Source: JAAYCI01 sp964369525 (GTDB lineage: Bacteria > Bacillota > Clostridia > Oscillospirales > Ruminococcaceae). Taken from it: a stretch of 64,000 bases of DNA. The stretch covers positions 17,764 to 81,763 of the forward strand of contig CAYJEW010000001.1 in assembly GCA_964369525.1 (NCBI GenBank). Reading direction: 5' to 3'. Below are positions 36,924-45,306 of the stretch, piece after piece. Under the pieces are notes generated by a model. The model searched no databases. It saw only the letters and a list, made by a program, of their open reading frames with translations, and had not been told where the DNA came from. The number at the start of each line of letters is the position of its first letter. The first letter of the stretch is position 1. The translations under genes and the position numbers were made by a program.

Positions 36924-37804
36924 ACAAACACCCCTTTCGCCTGTGTGGCCGCCTGCACAACCGCCCTGCGGCTAAGCTGGCTTATAAGCTGCTGCCTAAA
37001 CTCTTTGCTGGCGCGCCAGCTTGTGCGCGGTGCGCTTTCAGCCAGCGCCGCGCGCGCCACAACATCCAGCAGCTCTTGCGAAAGCGCCATACCCTCTGCC
37101 GCCTTTTCGGCCTCGTAGCAGCGGATGGGCGTGGGCGCAGCTACGCCAAACGCCAGCCGTAGCTGCTCTATGTGGGTGGCCTCGGCGTTTAGCTTTAGCC
37201 ATGCGGCGCACCCCAGCGTGGCAATATCCATCGCACTTCGCTGTGCAAATTTAATGTAACAGCCAAAAAATCCGTCGTAGTCGGCCTTTGCAATGCGTAT
37301 GCCCGAAAGCACCTCGCCGTGCGCTAGCGCAACCTTGCCGGGCCCTAGGTAAAACTCGCTTAAAGGTACGCAGCGCACCCCGCCGCTGTGCGATATCTCA
37401 AGCTGTGCGTTCATACAAAGCAGCGCAGGCGCGCTGTCGGCGCTGGTGGCGCCGTTGCACACATTGCCGCCTATAGTGGCAATATGGCGCAGCTGTGGGC
37501 CGCCGGCTTGGTTGCACGCCTCGCAAAGCACGGGCAAACAGCTTTGGGCAATGCTGTTTGTATAAATCTCGTCAAATGTGGTTAGCGGCTTTATTAAAAT
37601 ACTGCCGTCGGCTTCTTTTTGCACGCCTTGCAGCTCGCTTATACCGTTTATGCTCACTAGTTTTGCGCCGGCGTGTTTGCCCTCGCGTATCTTTATTAGC
37701 ATGTCGGTGCCGCCGGCAATAAGCATGGCGCCGGGGTCGTTTTGTAGCGCAGATAGCGCCTGCTGCAACGATTCTGCCTTTACAATGCTTTCAATGTCAA
37801 ACAT
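36920..37804 (-). CDS. Molybdenum hydroxylase FAD-binding subunit
   Basis: The 294-residue medium subunit (CO dehydrogenase flavoprotein family) passes electrons to NAD or another acceptor. LIAGGTDMLIKI is the FAD-binding N-terminal motif and RHIATIGGNVCNGATSADSAPALLC the second FAD motif. ATG 37804, with ggaggtga upstream, overlaps the large-subunit stop by 8 bp (ATGTTTGA); a GTG at 37813 is possible but fits the ribosome site less well. Confidence 0.93.
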   Translation of the reverse strand: MFDIESIVKAESLQQALSALQNDPGAMLIAGGTDMLIKIREGKHAGAKLVSINGISELQGVQKEADGSILIKPLTTFDEIYTNSIAQSCLPVLCEACNQAGGPQLRHIATIGGNVCNGATSADSAPALLCMNAQLEISHSGGVRCVPLSEFYLGPGKVALAHGEVLSGIRIAKADYDGFFGCYIKFAQRSAMDIATLGCAAWLKLNAEATHIEQLRLAFGVAAPTPIRCYEAEKAAEGMALSQELLDVVARAALAESAPRTSWRASKEFRQQLISQLSRRAVVQAATQAKGVFV

Positions 37805-40112
37805 CGCCTTCACCTCCTGCGCCTTCTATTATGCCGGCCGCCGCAAATGCCGCTACAAGGTTTTGCGGGTTCATTGGCAGAGCGTGCAGCCCAACGCCGG
37901 TAGCGTGCAAAACAGCGTTGCGCAAAGCCGGTGCCACAGGTATGGCGGGCGGCTCGCCAAGGCTTTTGTTGCCAAACGGGGCTGTGGGGTCGTTTGTTTC
38001 CACAAACAATGCCTGTAGCTCGGGCGTGTCGGTGCTAACAGGCAGCTTGTAGTCCAGCAGGTTGTTGTTTAGCGGGCGCGCGTTTTCATCAAAAAGCATC
38101 TGCTCGCTTAAAGCGTAGCCAAGGCCCATGCTCATGCCGCCGTGTAGCTGCGCTGCTGCCAGCTGCGGGTTTATAAGCATGCCGGAGTCATGCACGTTTA
38201 CTATGTTTAGCACCTGAATTTTGCCCACCTCAATGTCCACCTCTACCTCGGCAAAACACACGCCAAACGAGAAGGTATTGCTGGTGCAGTGGTGGGTGGC
38301 CTCGGCGGTGATGTGCTGGGAGTTTGTAAGGCTGTAAAAACTCTCCATCGCAACATCGCCCACACTGCAAAGCCGCTGCATACTATCGTTTTGCAAAACT
38401 TCGCCGCCTTTAATACATAGCTGAGCCTGCGCTATGCCCAGCTGCTGCGAGGCCGCCGCCAGTATTTTGTCGCGCAAAATCTCGCCGGTTTTTTTCAGCG
38501 CCATGCCGCTAACGTATGTTTGGCGGCTGGCGTATGCGCCTGTGTCAAACGGGGTGATGTCTGTATCCTGCGCCGACACAACATTAACCTCTTCAAAGCG
38601 TACCCCAACAGCGTCGGCCGCCATCTGTGCAAACACAGTGTCGGCGCCTTGGCCAATCTCGGTTGCGCCCATCTGCAACTGCAGCGTGCCATCTTGGTTT
38701 AGCACCATACGGCAGCTTGCGGTCTCCAGCGCTATGGGGTACACCCCTGTTTTGTAGCTAAACATCGCCATGCCAACGCCACGGCGCTTTGGGCCCTGCT
38801 CGTTTGCATATGCAAGGCGCTTTTCGGCCCAGCCAATGGCCTCGCTGCCTTTGTCTATGCATTCAATTAGCCCTGTGGAATGGCAGGTAATGCCGGTGCC
38901 GGGGTCTACAAAGCCAAGCTTCATGCAGTTTTGCTTGCGTATGTCTATTGGGTCTAGGCCCAGCTTTAGCGCAAGGTCGTCCATGTGGCACTCCAGCGCA
39001 AAAATAACCTGCGGTATGCCGTAGCCGCGCATAGCGCCTGCCGAGGGCAGGTTGGTGTAAACGGTGTATGCCTCAAAAACATGTGCGGCGGTGTCTTGGT
39101 ACAGCATATGGTATGCATTAACGGCGTTCATGATAATAGCATGCCCGTGCGAGGCGTAGCCGCCTTGGTTGCTGTAGGCGGTGGCCTTGCGGGCCACCAG
39201 CTGGCCATCTTTAGTGGCGGCGGTGTCTAGCATAAAGCGTATAGCGTGCCTTGTGCGGGTTTGGGCCATGGTTTCCTCGCGCGAGAGCTCCAGCTTTACA
39301 CAGCGCCCGCCAAGCTTAAACGTAAGCCAAGCGTTAAGCGGCTCATACAGCACCTCTTGTTTGTTGCCAAAGCCGCCGCCTATATATGGCTTTATTACCC
39401 TGATTTTGCCAAATGGTATGCCGGTGGCCTGGCTAATAACCCGCCTAACAATGTGCGGTATTTGGGTAGAGCTTACAACCACAACCCGCCCGTTTTCCAT
39501 GTACGCGTGCGACACCACAGGCTCTATGTGGCAGTGCTGTACCACAGGCGTGTCGAACTGTTGCTGTAGGCGAACAAGGCCTTCGGCGGCCGCCGCTTCT
39601 TCAAACGGCATATCACCAAGCGTGGTAACGGTATGGCGCAGAATATTATCGGGGCACTCCTCGTGCACCGGCACAGACATGGGCTGCATGGCGGCCTGCA
39701 CGTCGGTAACGGCGGCGTACTGCTCATATTCCACATCTATCAGCGCCAGCGCACGCTGGGCCGCCACCTCGTTTTCGGCTACAACAACAGCAATGTCGTC
39801 GCCATATATGCGTACCCTGCGGTTAAGCAAAAGGCGGTCGGCCACGTCTTGGTGGGCCTCGTCGGTGCTCCACGGGTGGCCAGCGGTGGGGAAGGGCCGC
39901 TGGGGTACATCAAAACAGGTAAAAACCGCCACAACCTCAGGTAACTGTAGCGCTTTTTCGGTGTTTATGCTCTTTATCAGCCCGTTTGCAAAATTACTGC
40001 GCAACAGCTTGCCCACAAGTGCGCCCTGCGGCAGCAAATCGTCGGCATACTTGGACCGCCCGGTAACTTTTTCGTATGCATCAACACGAGGCACGCTTTT
40101 TCCAACGCTCAT
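37797..40112 (-). CDS. Molybdenum hydroxylase molybdopterin-binding subunit (xanthine dehydrogenase family)
   Basis: The 771-residue large subunit has an aldehyde oxidase/xanthine dehydrogenase N-terminal hammerhead domain and a molybdopterin domain. PYIGGGFGNKQE and QMGATEIGQGADTVFAQ are cofactor regions, and GEPPAIPVAP contains the catalytic glutamate. ATG 40112 follows agagga. In the family the enzyme hydroxylates purines or other N-heterocycles; the substrate cannot be fixed here. No molybdenum-cofactor or XdhC-type maturation gene is in the window. The order large-FAD-FeS with overlapping starts makes a tight operon. Confidence 0.92.
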   Translation of the reverse strand: MSVGKSVPRVDAYEKVTGRSKYADDLLPQGALVGKLLRSNFANGLIKSINTEKALQLPEVVAVFTCFDVPQRPFPTAGHPWSTDEAHQDVADRLLLNRRVRIYGDDIAVVVAENEVAAQRALALIDVEYEQYAAVTDVQAAMQPMSVPVHEECPDNILRHTVTTLGDMPFEEAAAAEGLVRLQQQFDTPVVQHCHIEPVVSHAYMENGRVVVVSSTQIPHIVRRVISQATGIPFGKIRVIKPYIGGGFGNKQEVLYEPLNAWLTFKLGGRCVKLELSREETMAQTRTRHAIRFMLDTAATKDGQLVARKATAYSNQGGYASHGHAIIMNAVNAYHMLYQDTAAHVFEAYTVYTNLPSAGAMRGYGIPQVIFALECHMDDLALKLGLDPIDIRKQNCMKLGFVDPGTGITCHSTGLIECIDKGSEAIGWAEKRLAYANEQGPKRRGVGMAMFSYKTGVYPIALETASCRMVLNQDGTLQLQMGATEIGQGADTVFAQMAADAVGVRFEEVNVVSAQDTDITPFDTGAYASRQTYVSGMALKKTGEILRDKILAAASQQLGIAQAQLCIKGGEVLQNDSMQRLCSVGDVAMESFYSLTNSQHITAEATHHCTSNTFSFGVCFAEVEVDIEVGKIQVLNIVNVHDSGMLINPQLAAAQLHGGMSMGLGYALSEQMLFDENARPLNNNLLDYKLPVSTDTPELQALFVETNDPTAPFGNKSLGEPPAIPVAPALRNAVLHATGVGLHALPMNPQNLVAAFAAAGIIEGAGGEGDV

Positions 40113-40165
40113 GATATCCTCTCCCACGCAGCCGCACAGCAAGATGCACAATGCAGCGGCAAAAA

Positions 40166-40194
40166 AGTATAAATTTATACTAAAAATGTTACAA
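40166..40194 (-). promoter_or_regulatory. Molybdenum hydroxylase promoter with perfect 16-bp palindrome
   Basis: Minus strand TTGTAA (40189-40194), 17 bp, TATACT (40166-40171). AGTATAAATTTATACT (40166-40181) is a perfect palindrome covering the -10, a likely repressor operator. Confidence 0.55.
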
Positions 40195-40293
40195 CAATAG
40201 TACCATTTTACACAAAAAAATGCAAGAAAATAAGAACGCATCGAAGCATATATGTAATAGGCTGGATGTCAAAAATAAAACGCAGGTTGACGC

Positions 40294-40331
40294 AAAAACA
40301 GGCACCGAGAATTGCTTTTCACGGTGCCTGC
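40294..40331 (-). terminator. Terminator after the aldo/keto reductase gene
   Basis: CAGGCACCG (40299-40307) pairs with CGGTGCCTG (40322-40330). The minus-strand transcript continues with UUUUU. Confidence 0.88.
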
Positions 40332-40358
40332 AAAATAGATGTATAAAGTAAGGCTAAT

Positions 40359-41465
40359 TTAGCCTGCCTCGCCCTCAGCTATTAGCTCTTTTAGCTTTGC
40401 GGGAATGTCTATCTGCTGGGGGCAGTGCTTGGTACAGCTGTTGCACTCAACACAGCTGCTGGCCATGTTGTAGTCAATAAACGTGCCGGAAATCCAGTTC
40501 TCGTTTCCGGTGTTGAGGTGTTTTGTGTTCCAAGCTTTAAACGTTTCGGGAATGTCTATGCCAATGGGGCAGGGCATGCAGTATGCGCAGGTGGTGCAGG
40601 GCACCTTTTGGTACTTTTTCACGTTTTCGCCAACCTCGGCAATGGCGGCGTGTTCTGCCTCGCTAAGGGGGGTAATGTTGTTAAAAAGCTCGGTGTTTTG
40701 CTGCATCTGCTCCATAGTGCTCATGCCTGAGAGTATAACGGCAATGCCCGGTTTTTCGGCAAGCCAGCGGAACGAAAAGGACGAATCGTTGCCCGAAAGC
40801 TTGCGGTATGGCTCTGCAATGGTTGCAGGCAGATCGGCCAATAGGCCGCCCTTTAGCGGCTCCATAATAATTATGGGTACACCGCGGCGCACAAGTTCTT
40901 GGTAGCCGGCGTCGCCCGGCTGGCCGTCTAGGTCTAGGTAGTTTAGCTGAATTTGCACAAACTCCCAGCCGTCGTATAAATCAAACATCTGCTTTAGGCA
41001 CTCTACATCGTCATGAATGGAAAAGCCTATGTGCTTAATTTTGCCCTGGCGCTTTTTCTCCAGCACAAACTCCAGCGCGCCATGCTTTTTTACCTTTTCA
41101 AGCGTTGGTTTTGTCATGGAGTGCAACAGATAAAAATCAAAGTAGTCAACGCCAAGCCGCTCAAGGCTTATGTTGAACATCTTTTCCATAAAGTTTGGCT
41201 CAGAGTCGTCCCAAAACGGCAGCTTATCGGCCACAAAAAAGTCTTCGCGGTTTAGCTGTTTTAGGGCTTTGCCCAGTGCACGCTCACTGTCTCCGTCGTC
41301 GTACACATACGCTGTGTCAAAATAGTTTACGCCGTTGTCAAATGCATATTTAACCATGGCGTTTGTTTCGTCCTGGTCTATCTTGCCATCAAATTTTGGT
41401 AGGCGCATTGCGCCAAACCCAAGTTGAGATACTCCACCAAGTTTCTCTTCAATTGTTTTCTTCAT
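40359..41465 (-). CDS. Aldo/keto reductase with C-terminal ferredoxin-like domain
   Basis: A 368-residue oxidoreductase. The aldo/keto reductase barrel (about 1-280) has YFDTAYVYDDG, a substrate-pocket Lys (KLPFW) and HIGFSIH. The C-terminal 80 residues carry two 4Fe-4S-type Cys groups, CTTCAYCMPCP and CVECNSCTKHCP, as in clostridial AKRs of the YccK/ferredoxin-fused type. ATG 41465 follows ggagg. It lies 36 bp after the crotonase gene. The substrate is unknown. Confidence 0.92.
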   Translation of the reverse strand: MKKTIEEKLGGVSQLGFGAMRLPKFDGKIDQDETNAMVKYAFDNGVNYFDTAYVYDDGDSERALGKALKQLNREDFFVADKLPFWDDSEPNFMEKMFNISLERLGVDYFDFYLLHSMTKPTLEKVKKHGALEFVLEKKRQGKIKHIGFSIHDDVECLKQMFDLYDGWEFVQIQLNYLDLDGQPGDAGYQELVRRGVPIIIMEPLKGGLLADLPATIAEPYRKLSGNDSSFSFRWLAEKPGIAVILSGMSTMEQMQQNTELFNNITPLSEAEHAAIAEVGENVKKYQKVPCTTCAYCMPCPIGIDIPETFKAWNTKHLNTGNENWISGTFIDYNMASSCVECNSCTKHCPQQIDIPAKLKELIAEGEAG

Positions 41466-41501
41466 GCTAAAAAAAGCCTCCTAAAGTTTTCGAAATAATA
41501 T

Positions 41502-42281
41502 CTATCGACCCACAAATGGGTCGGGTTTGCGTTTTTCCACAAATGCGGTCATGGCATTTTTCTTATCCTCTGAATCATTGCACACACGGCCGGCCATAAG
41601 TTCTACGCCCACGGCGGCGCGCTGGCTAAGGCCCCAGCCGGCGTTTATGGCGGATTTTGCGGCCTGCACGCCCAGCGGCGCTTGCACTGCAATTTTTTCG
41701 GCCATAGCCATTGCGCTTTGCAATAGTTCTTCTTGAGACGGGTACACATGGTTTACAATGCCATGCCCCAGCGCTTGCTGCGCATTTATGCGTTTGCCGG
41801 TGTATACCAGCTCTTTTGTAACAGAAATGCCGGCAACGCGCACGCAGCGCTGCATACCGCCAAAACCCGGAAATATGCCAAGGCCAACCTCGGGGAAAGC
41901 AAAAGCAGCGCTCTCGCTTGCCAGGCGTATATCGCATGCCAACGCAAGCTCTAAGCCGCCGCCCAGCGCAAAGCCGTTTATGGCTGCAATGCTGGGTGCG
42001 TGAAACTCTTCTATGCGGTGCATAAGTTCGTTGCCGTGCTCGATAAATTTGCGCATGCCTATTTCGTCATAGGCTTGCATCTGAGCAATATCGGCCCCTG
42101 CAATAAAGGCTTTGTCGCCTGCCCCGCAAAACACAAGGCAGCGCAGGCCGGTGTGCGCAATTTCTTGTAAAAGTTGAAGTCCTTCGCCGATAACTGCTGA
42201 ATTGAGGGCATTTAGCTGCTGCGGGCGGTTGAATGTGATAAGCCCAACATCGCCCCTGCGTTCAAACAAAATGTGTTCCAT
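41502..42281 (-). CDS. Enoyl-CoA hydratase/crotonase family protein
   Basis: A 259-residue crotonase-fold protein. GADIAQM is the oxyanion-hole loop, GFALGGGLELALACD includes the first catalytic-type glutamate, and FPEVGLGIFPGFGG the second. Both Glu residues of true hydratases are present, so hydration of an enoyl-CoA is plausible. ATG 42281 follows aggaggcat. It lies between the small DUF1576-partner gene and the aldo/keto reductase in one operon. Confidence 0.9.
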   Translation of the reverse strand: MEHILFERRGDVGLITFNRPQQLNALNSAVIGEGLQLLQEIAHTGLRCLVFCGAGDKAFIAGADIAQMQAYDEIGMRKFIEHGNELMHRIEEFHAPSIAAINGFALGGGLELALACDIRLASESAAFAFPEVGLGIFPGFGGMQRCVRVAGISVTKELVYTGKRINAQQALGHGIVNHVYPSQEELLQSAMAMAEKIAVQAPLGVQAAKSAINAGWGLSQRAAVGVELMAGRVCNDSEDKKNAMTAFVEKRKPDPFVGR

Positions 42282-42344
42282 AGTAGATGCCTCCTCATAG
42301 TAAATTATGCTAGCGCTAATGGGTAGTGCAGGATGTGCAGTGTG

Positions 42345-42686
42345 CTATTCGCCGCGCCACACATGTATGTGTAGCACACCGTCTTCGTACTCTACTGTGG
42401 CGGTGTCTATCATAATGCCAACAAGCGTAAGGTCGTCGGTAACCTCAAGGTCGCTTGTAATCTCCCAGTAGTTCTGCTCCACCTCGTGTTGGCGTGGTAG
42501 ATTAAGCGTTTGGGAAAGGTAGTCAACATCTTCGGGGGTTATTAAAGGGGCAGGTGCTGTAATGGTGATACTGGTTTCGGTTTTTTGCTGGTTGAGGTGA
42601 ATTTGAAAATCCGAGGCGCCTTTTGCCGCACAAAAGGCCACAAGGTCGTTCGAAAGCCGCAGAGCCTTGTCTATTTTTACCTTCAT
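42345..42686 (-). CDS. Small conserved protein encoded with the DUF1576 membrane protein
   Basis: A 113-residue soluble protein starting at ATG 42686, 4 bp after the DUF1576 gene stop, with aggagg upstream. I recognise no established family function. It has alternating strands and helices, and NLPRQHEVEQNYWEI in the middle looks like a conserved core. The C-terminal strand DGVLHIHVW resembles the end of histidine-kinase-like ATPase folds, but no N/G-box is visible. The tight spacing suggests it works with the membrane protein. Confidence 0.65.
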   Translation of the reverse strand: MKVKIDKALRLSNDLVAFCAAKGASDFQIHLNQQKTETSITITAPAPLITPEDVDYLSQTLNLPRQHEVEQNYWEITSDLEVTDDLTLVGIMIDTATVEYEDGVLHIHVWRGE

Positions 42687-42690
42687 GTGT

Positions 42691-43944
42691 CTATTCCTCC
42701 TTTGATATACGCACAGCCATAATTATTGGTACAAGCAGCATAGCCACAAAGCCTGCTGCGTAGCCATTGTTATAAAGGTTAAGGCCGCTGTTTATGCTAC
42801 CTATATGCATTATGGTGGCCACATGCAAAAATCCGGCAGCAACGCCCCAGCCTACGCCAAACTGGCCCGCTATAGGCGCAAGGCCTGTAGAGAATAGTAT
42901 AGCAAGAGTGTTGGCGGGTGCGGTGGGGTCCCACTGGTTAGCAAATGTGCATATAAGGGCGCCCACAATTATAGGCACCACATTGCGCAGATGCTTGCCG
43001 AATGCGCCAAAGCCAATAATAGTGAATATACCACACAGCGTAGCGCCGTTTAGGTCGGCACCGTAAAAAAGCATAAGTGTTGTGGCAAACGCACACAGTA
43101 TGCCCATGTTAAAGTAAACGCTGTCGCCATGTAGCACATAAATGTCGGTAACAAGGCGTCCGGTGTGGCGGGTGATGCCTCTGTATGCGGGCGAGCGGAA
43201 CTTCCCTGAGGAAAAAAGCCCATACAATATAAGCGCTGCTGCTATTATATATAGCAATACAGCTGCCGGCAGGTTTAGGTTGGTGGCCCAGTGCACCTCG
43301 GGGTGCATGCTTATGTCAAACGCTCCAAGCGCCGCCATAATAAATGTGGATATAAGCCCGCCGGTAAAACCCATGTTGTATAGGTTGTAGCCGCTGTGCA
43401 CACGCACAAGAAAGGCCGAAAGCGGCGCAAATATAAAGCCAGACAAAACACCAACAAGTATAGCCACAGGCAGCGCTACATCAAACGAAAGCTGCGGATG
43501 AAACGCAATAGCGCTAACCACGGGCGACAACGTGGCCGACAAAAGCGCCGCCAGCGTAAAGTTGATAAACGGCTCCTTTTTATATTTTGCATAAAGCCAT
43601 ACGCCCAGCGTAAGAGGCCATACGTTAAACATATTTTTGCCAAACATTGCAAAGCCCACCGAAAGCCACATGGCCATTATGGTAGAGCCATTAGGCCGCA
43701 CGCCCGCCGTAACCAGCATCAAAACGCTGGAAAGGCCAACCAAGGCTGCGTTTATCAATGTGGCGCCCATGCCGCCAATGGCCATATAGTCGGATATTAG
43801 CAAGCTACTGCTTGTGAATATGCGCCAAAGGCCCGATGCTATTTCGGCAGGGGTGTCTACAAAAAATGCAAACACAACAAAAAAAGCATATACAACAAGC
43901 ATGATCATGTAAGGTGAATAAAGTTGCTTTTTTGCAGTAGTCAT
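42691..43944 (-). CDS. DUF1576 family multi-spanning membrane protein
   Basis: A 417-residue protein with about 11 hydrophobic helices and two related halves: NPHS-like GYNLYNMGFTGGLIST in the first and GLNLYNNGYAAGFVA at the end. FGKNMFNVWP and FGKHLRNVVPI likewise repeat, pointing to an internal duplication. This is the DUF1576 family of Clostridia, transport or sensing unknown. ATG 43944 follows aaaggtgg. Confidence 0.82.
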   Translation of the reverse strand: MTTAKKQLYSPYMIMLVVYAFFVVFAFFVDTPAEIASGLWRIFTSSSLLISDYMAIGGMGATLINAALVGLSSVLMLVTAGVRPNGSTIMAMWLSVGFAMFGKNMFNVWPLTLGVWLYAKYKKEPFINFTLAALLSATLSPVVSAIAFHPQLSFDVALPVAILVGVLSGFIFAPLSAFLVRVHSGYNLYNMGFTGGLISTFIMAALGAFDISMHPEVHWATNLNLPAAVLLYIIAAALILYGLFSSGKFRSPAYRGITRHTGRLVTDIYVLHGDSVYFNMGILCAFATTLMLFYGADLNGATLCGIFTIIGFGAFGKHLRNVVPIIVGALICTFANQWDPTAPANTLAILFSTGLAPIAGQFGVGWGVAAGFLHVATIMHIGSINSGLNLYNNGYAAGFVAMLLVPIIMAVRISKEE

Positions 43945-43989
43945 GCAGCCCGCCCACCTTTTCTAAGAGTATTTTTTTCCATATAATAT

Positions 43990-44018
43990 AGTATACACAA
44001 TTTAGCATTAAATGGTAA
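43990..44018 (-). promoter_or_regulatory. Promoter of the DUF1576 operon
   Basis: Minus strand TTACCA (44013-44018), 17 bp, TATACT (43990-43995). Confidence 0.45.
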
Positions 44019-44049
44019 GAATAAAACACAAAAATATTTCACAGTATAC

Positions 44050-44084
44050 TAAAAAACGTCGCCACACCACCCGGTGCGGCGACG
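44050..44084 (-). terminator. Terminator of the 3-hydroxyacyl-CoA dehydrogenase-like gene
   Basis: CGTCGCC (44057-44063) pairs with GGCGACG (44078-44084), with an inner CACC/GGTG. The minus-strand transcript continues as UUUUUU. Confidence 0.9.
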
Positions 44085-44104
44085 CACTGTAATACACCTG
44101 TGCT

Positions 44105-45064
44105 TTACAGCTTGCCGTGCATCTTTAGCAGGCCAATAAGCATCTTGTCGCGGTATGCGGCAAGGCTGTCGTAGTCGTTGCCAAGCTCGGGCGAGCGGTT
44201 TGCCATCTCTTCTGCCACACCTTTTGGCATAACCTCAGCGCTCCACTCTTCGGGGTAGCTCTTCCAGTCGGCCATGTCGTTTAGCCAAGACTCAATTGCG
44301 GCTTTAAAGCCGGGATGGCTAAAGCCTTTGCCGTCGCGGCCGGCGCCAAGGCGTGCAATGAGCAACGGCCCCATAACACCCCAGCGAATGCCGGGGCCAA
44401 ATGTAACTGCGTTGTTAGCGTCTTCCACGGTACACACACCGCGCATAACAAGCTCGCACATCTCACGAATAACAGCCTGCTGAATGCGGTTAGAAATAAA
44501 GCCGGGGGCTTCTTTCATTAATATAACAGGTACTTTTTTGCAGGCCAGGTAAAACTCTTTAGCTACCTGAACGCAGGCGGGGTCGGTTTTATCGCCGCTT
44601 GCCAGCTCTACCAGCGGAATAAGGTGGGGTGGGTTGTAAGGGTGCGCGCCCACAAACCGCTCGGGGTGCTTGGCTTTTTTTGCAATATCAGATATAAGCA
44701 TGCCCGAGGTAGAGCTTGCAAAAATAGCGTCGGTGGGAGCATATTTTTCGTACTCTTCAATAACCTGCCATTTAATGTCTATGTTTTCAGGTACGTTTTC
44801 TTGCACAAACTGTGCGTCTTTAACAGCCTCTTCCATAGAGGTGGTAAAGCTGATGCGTGCTTCAAACTTTGGAATATCGGCAGCGTTTATGCCGTCGTAC
44901 TGTGCAAGATTTTCAAACATAGTGCGGATATTACTTTTTGCAGTCTCCAAAAATTCCTCTTTAATGTCGTATATAACAACGTCATAGTCGTGTTGCGAGA
45001 AACAAACCGCCCAGCTGGCGCCTATAACGCCGCTGCCCAGACAAGCAATTTTTTTGATTTCCAT
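44105..45064 (-). CDS. 3-hydroxyacyl-CoA dehydrogenase family oxidoreductase
   Basis: A 319-residue NAD-dependent dehydrogenase. GSGVIGASWA is the Rossmann GxGxxG turn, and AHPYNPPHLIPLVEL carries the family HP motif. The C-terminal all-helical domain is also present. AHPYNPP and the short length resemble lambda-crystallin/gulonate or carnitine dehydrogenases as much as 3-hydroxybutyryl-CoA dehydrogenase, so the substrate is open. ATG 45064 follows aaggggggaa; an upstream in-frame start at 45100 is less likely. It is a single-gene unit. Confidence 0.88.
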   Translation of the reverse strand: MEIKKIACLGSGVIGASWAVCFSQHDYDVVIYDIKEEFLETAKSNIRTMFENLAQYDGINAADIPKFEARISFTTSMEEAVKDAQFVQENVPENIDIKWQVIEEYEKYAPTDAIFASSTSGMLISDIAKKAKHPERFVGAHPYNPPHLIPLVELASGDKTDPACVQVAKEFYLACKKVPVILMKEAPGFISNRIQQAVIREMCELVMRGVCTVEDANNAVTFGPGIRWGVMGPLLIARLGAGRDGKGFSHPGFKAAIESWLNDMADWKSYPEEWSAEVMPKGVAEEMANRSPELGNDYDSLAAYRDKMLIGLLKMHGKL

Positions 45065-45117
45065 AACAATAATTCCCCCCTTATGTTGTGATGTGTTCAA
45101 GCTGCATTAACATTAAT

Positions 45118-45145
45118 TGTATATTTTTTAAAACATGCGCGTCAA
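45118..45145 (-). promoter_or_regulatory. Promoter of the dehydrogenase gene
   Basis: Minus strand TTGACG (45140-45145), 16 bp, TATACA (45118-45123). Confidence 0.45.
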
Positions 45146-45242
45146 TTGCGTTTTTCACAAATTTTACAGTAACTATTCAGCAATATGCCAGTAATATGTG
45201 TAACGTTTATATATTTTGGGGCATAGGCGTAGCTTAACATAT

Positions 45243-45287
45243 AAAAACCCGCGTTGCGGCGACATTACGCACTGCAACGTGGGTTTT
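45243..45287 (-). terminator. Terminator of the M24 peptidase pair
   Basis: AAAACCCGCGTTGC and GCAACGTGGGTTTT form a 14-bp stem with one G-T pair, 20 bp after the peptidase stop, followed by U-rich sequence on the minus transcript. Confidence 0.8.
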
Positions 45288-45306
45288 GTGTGGAGCTATA
45301 ATTCTA

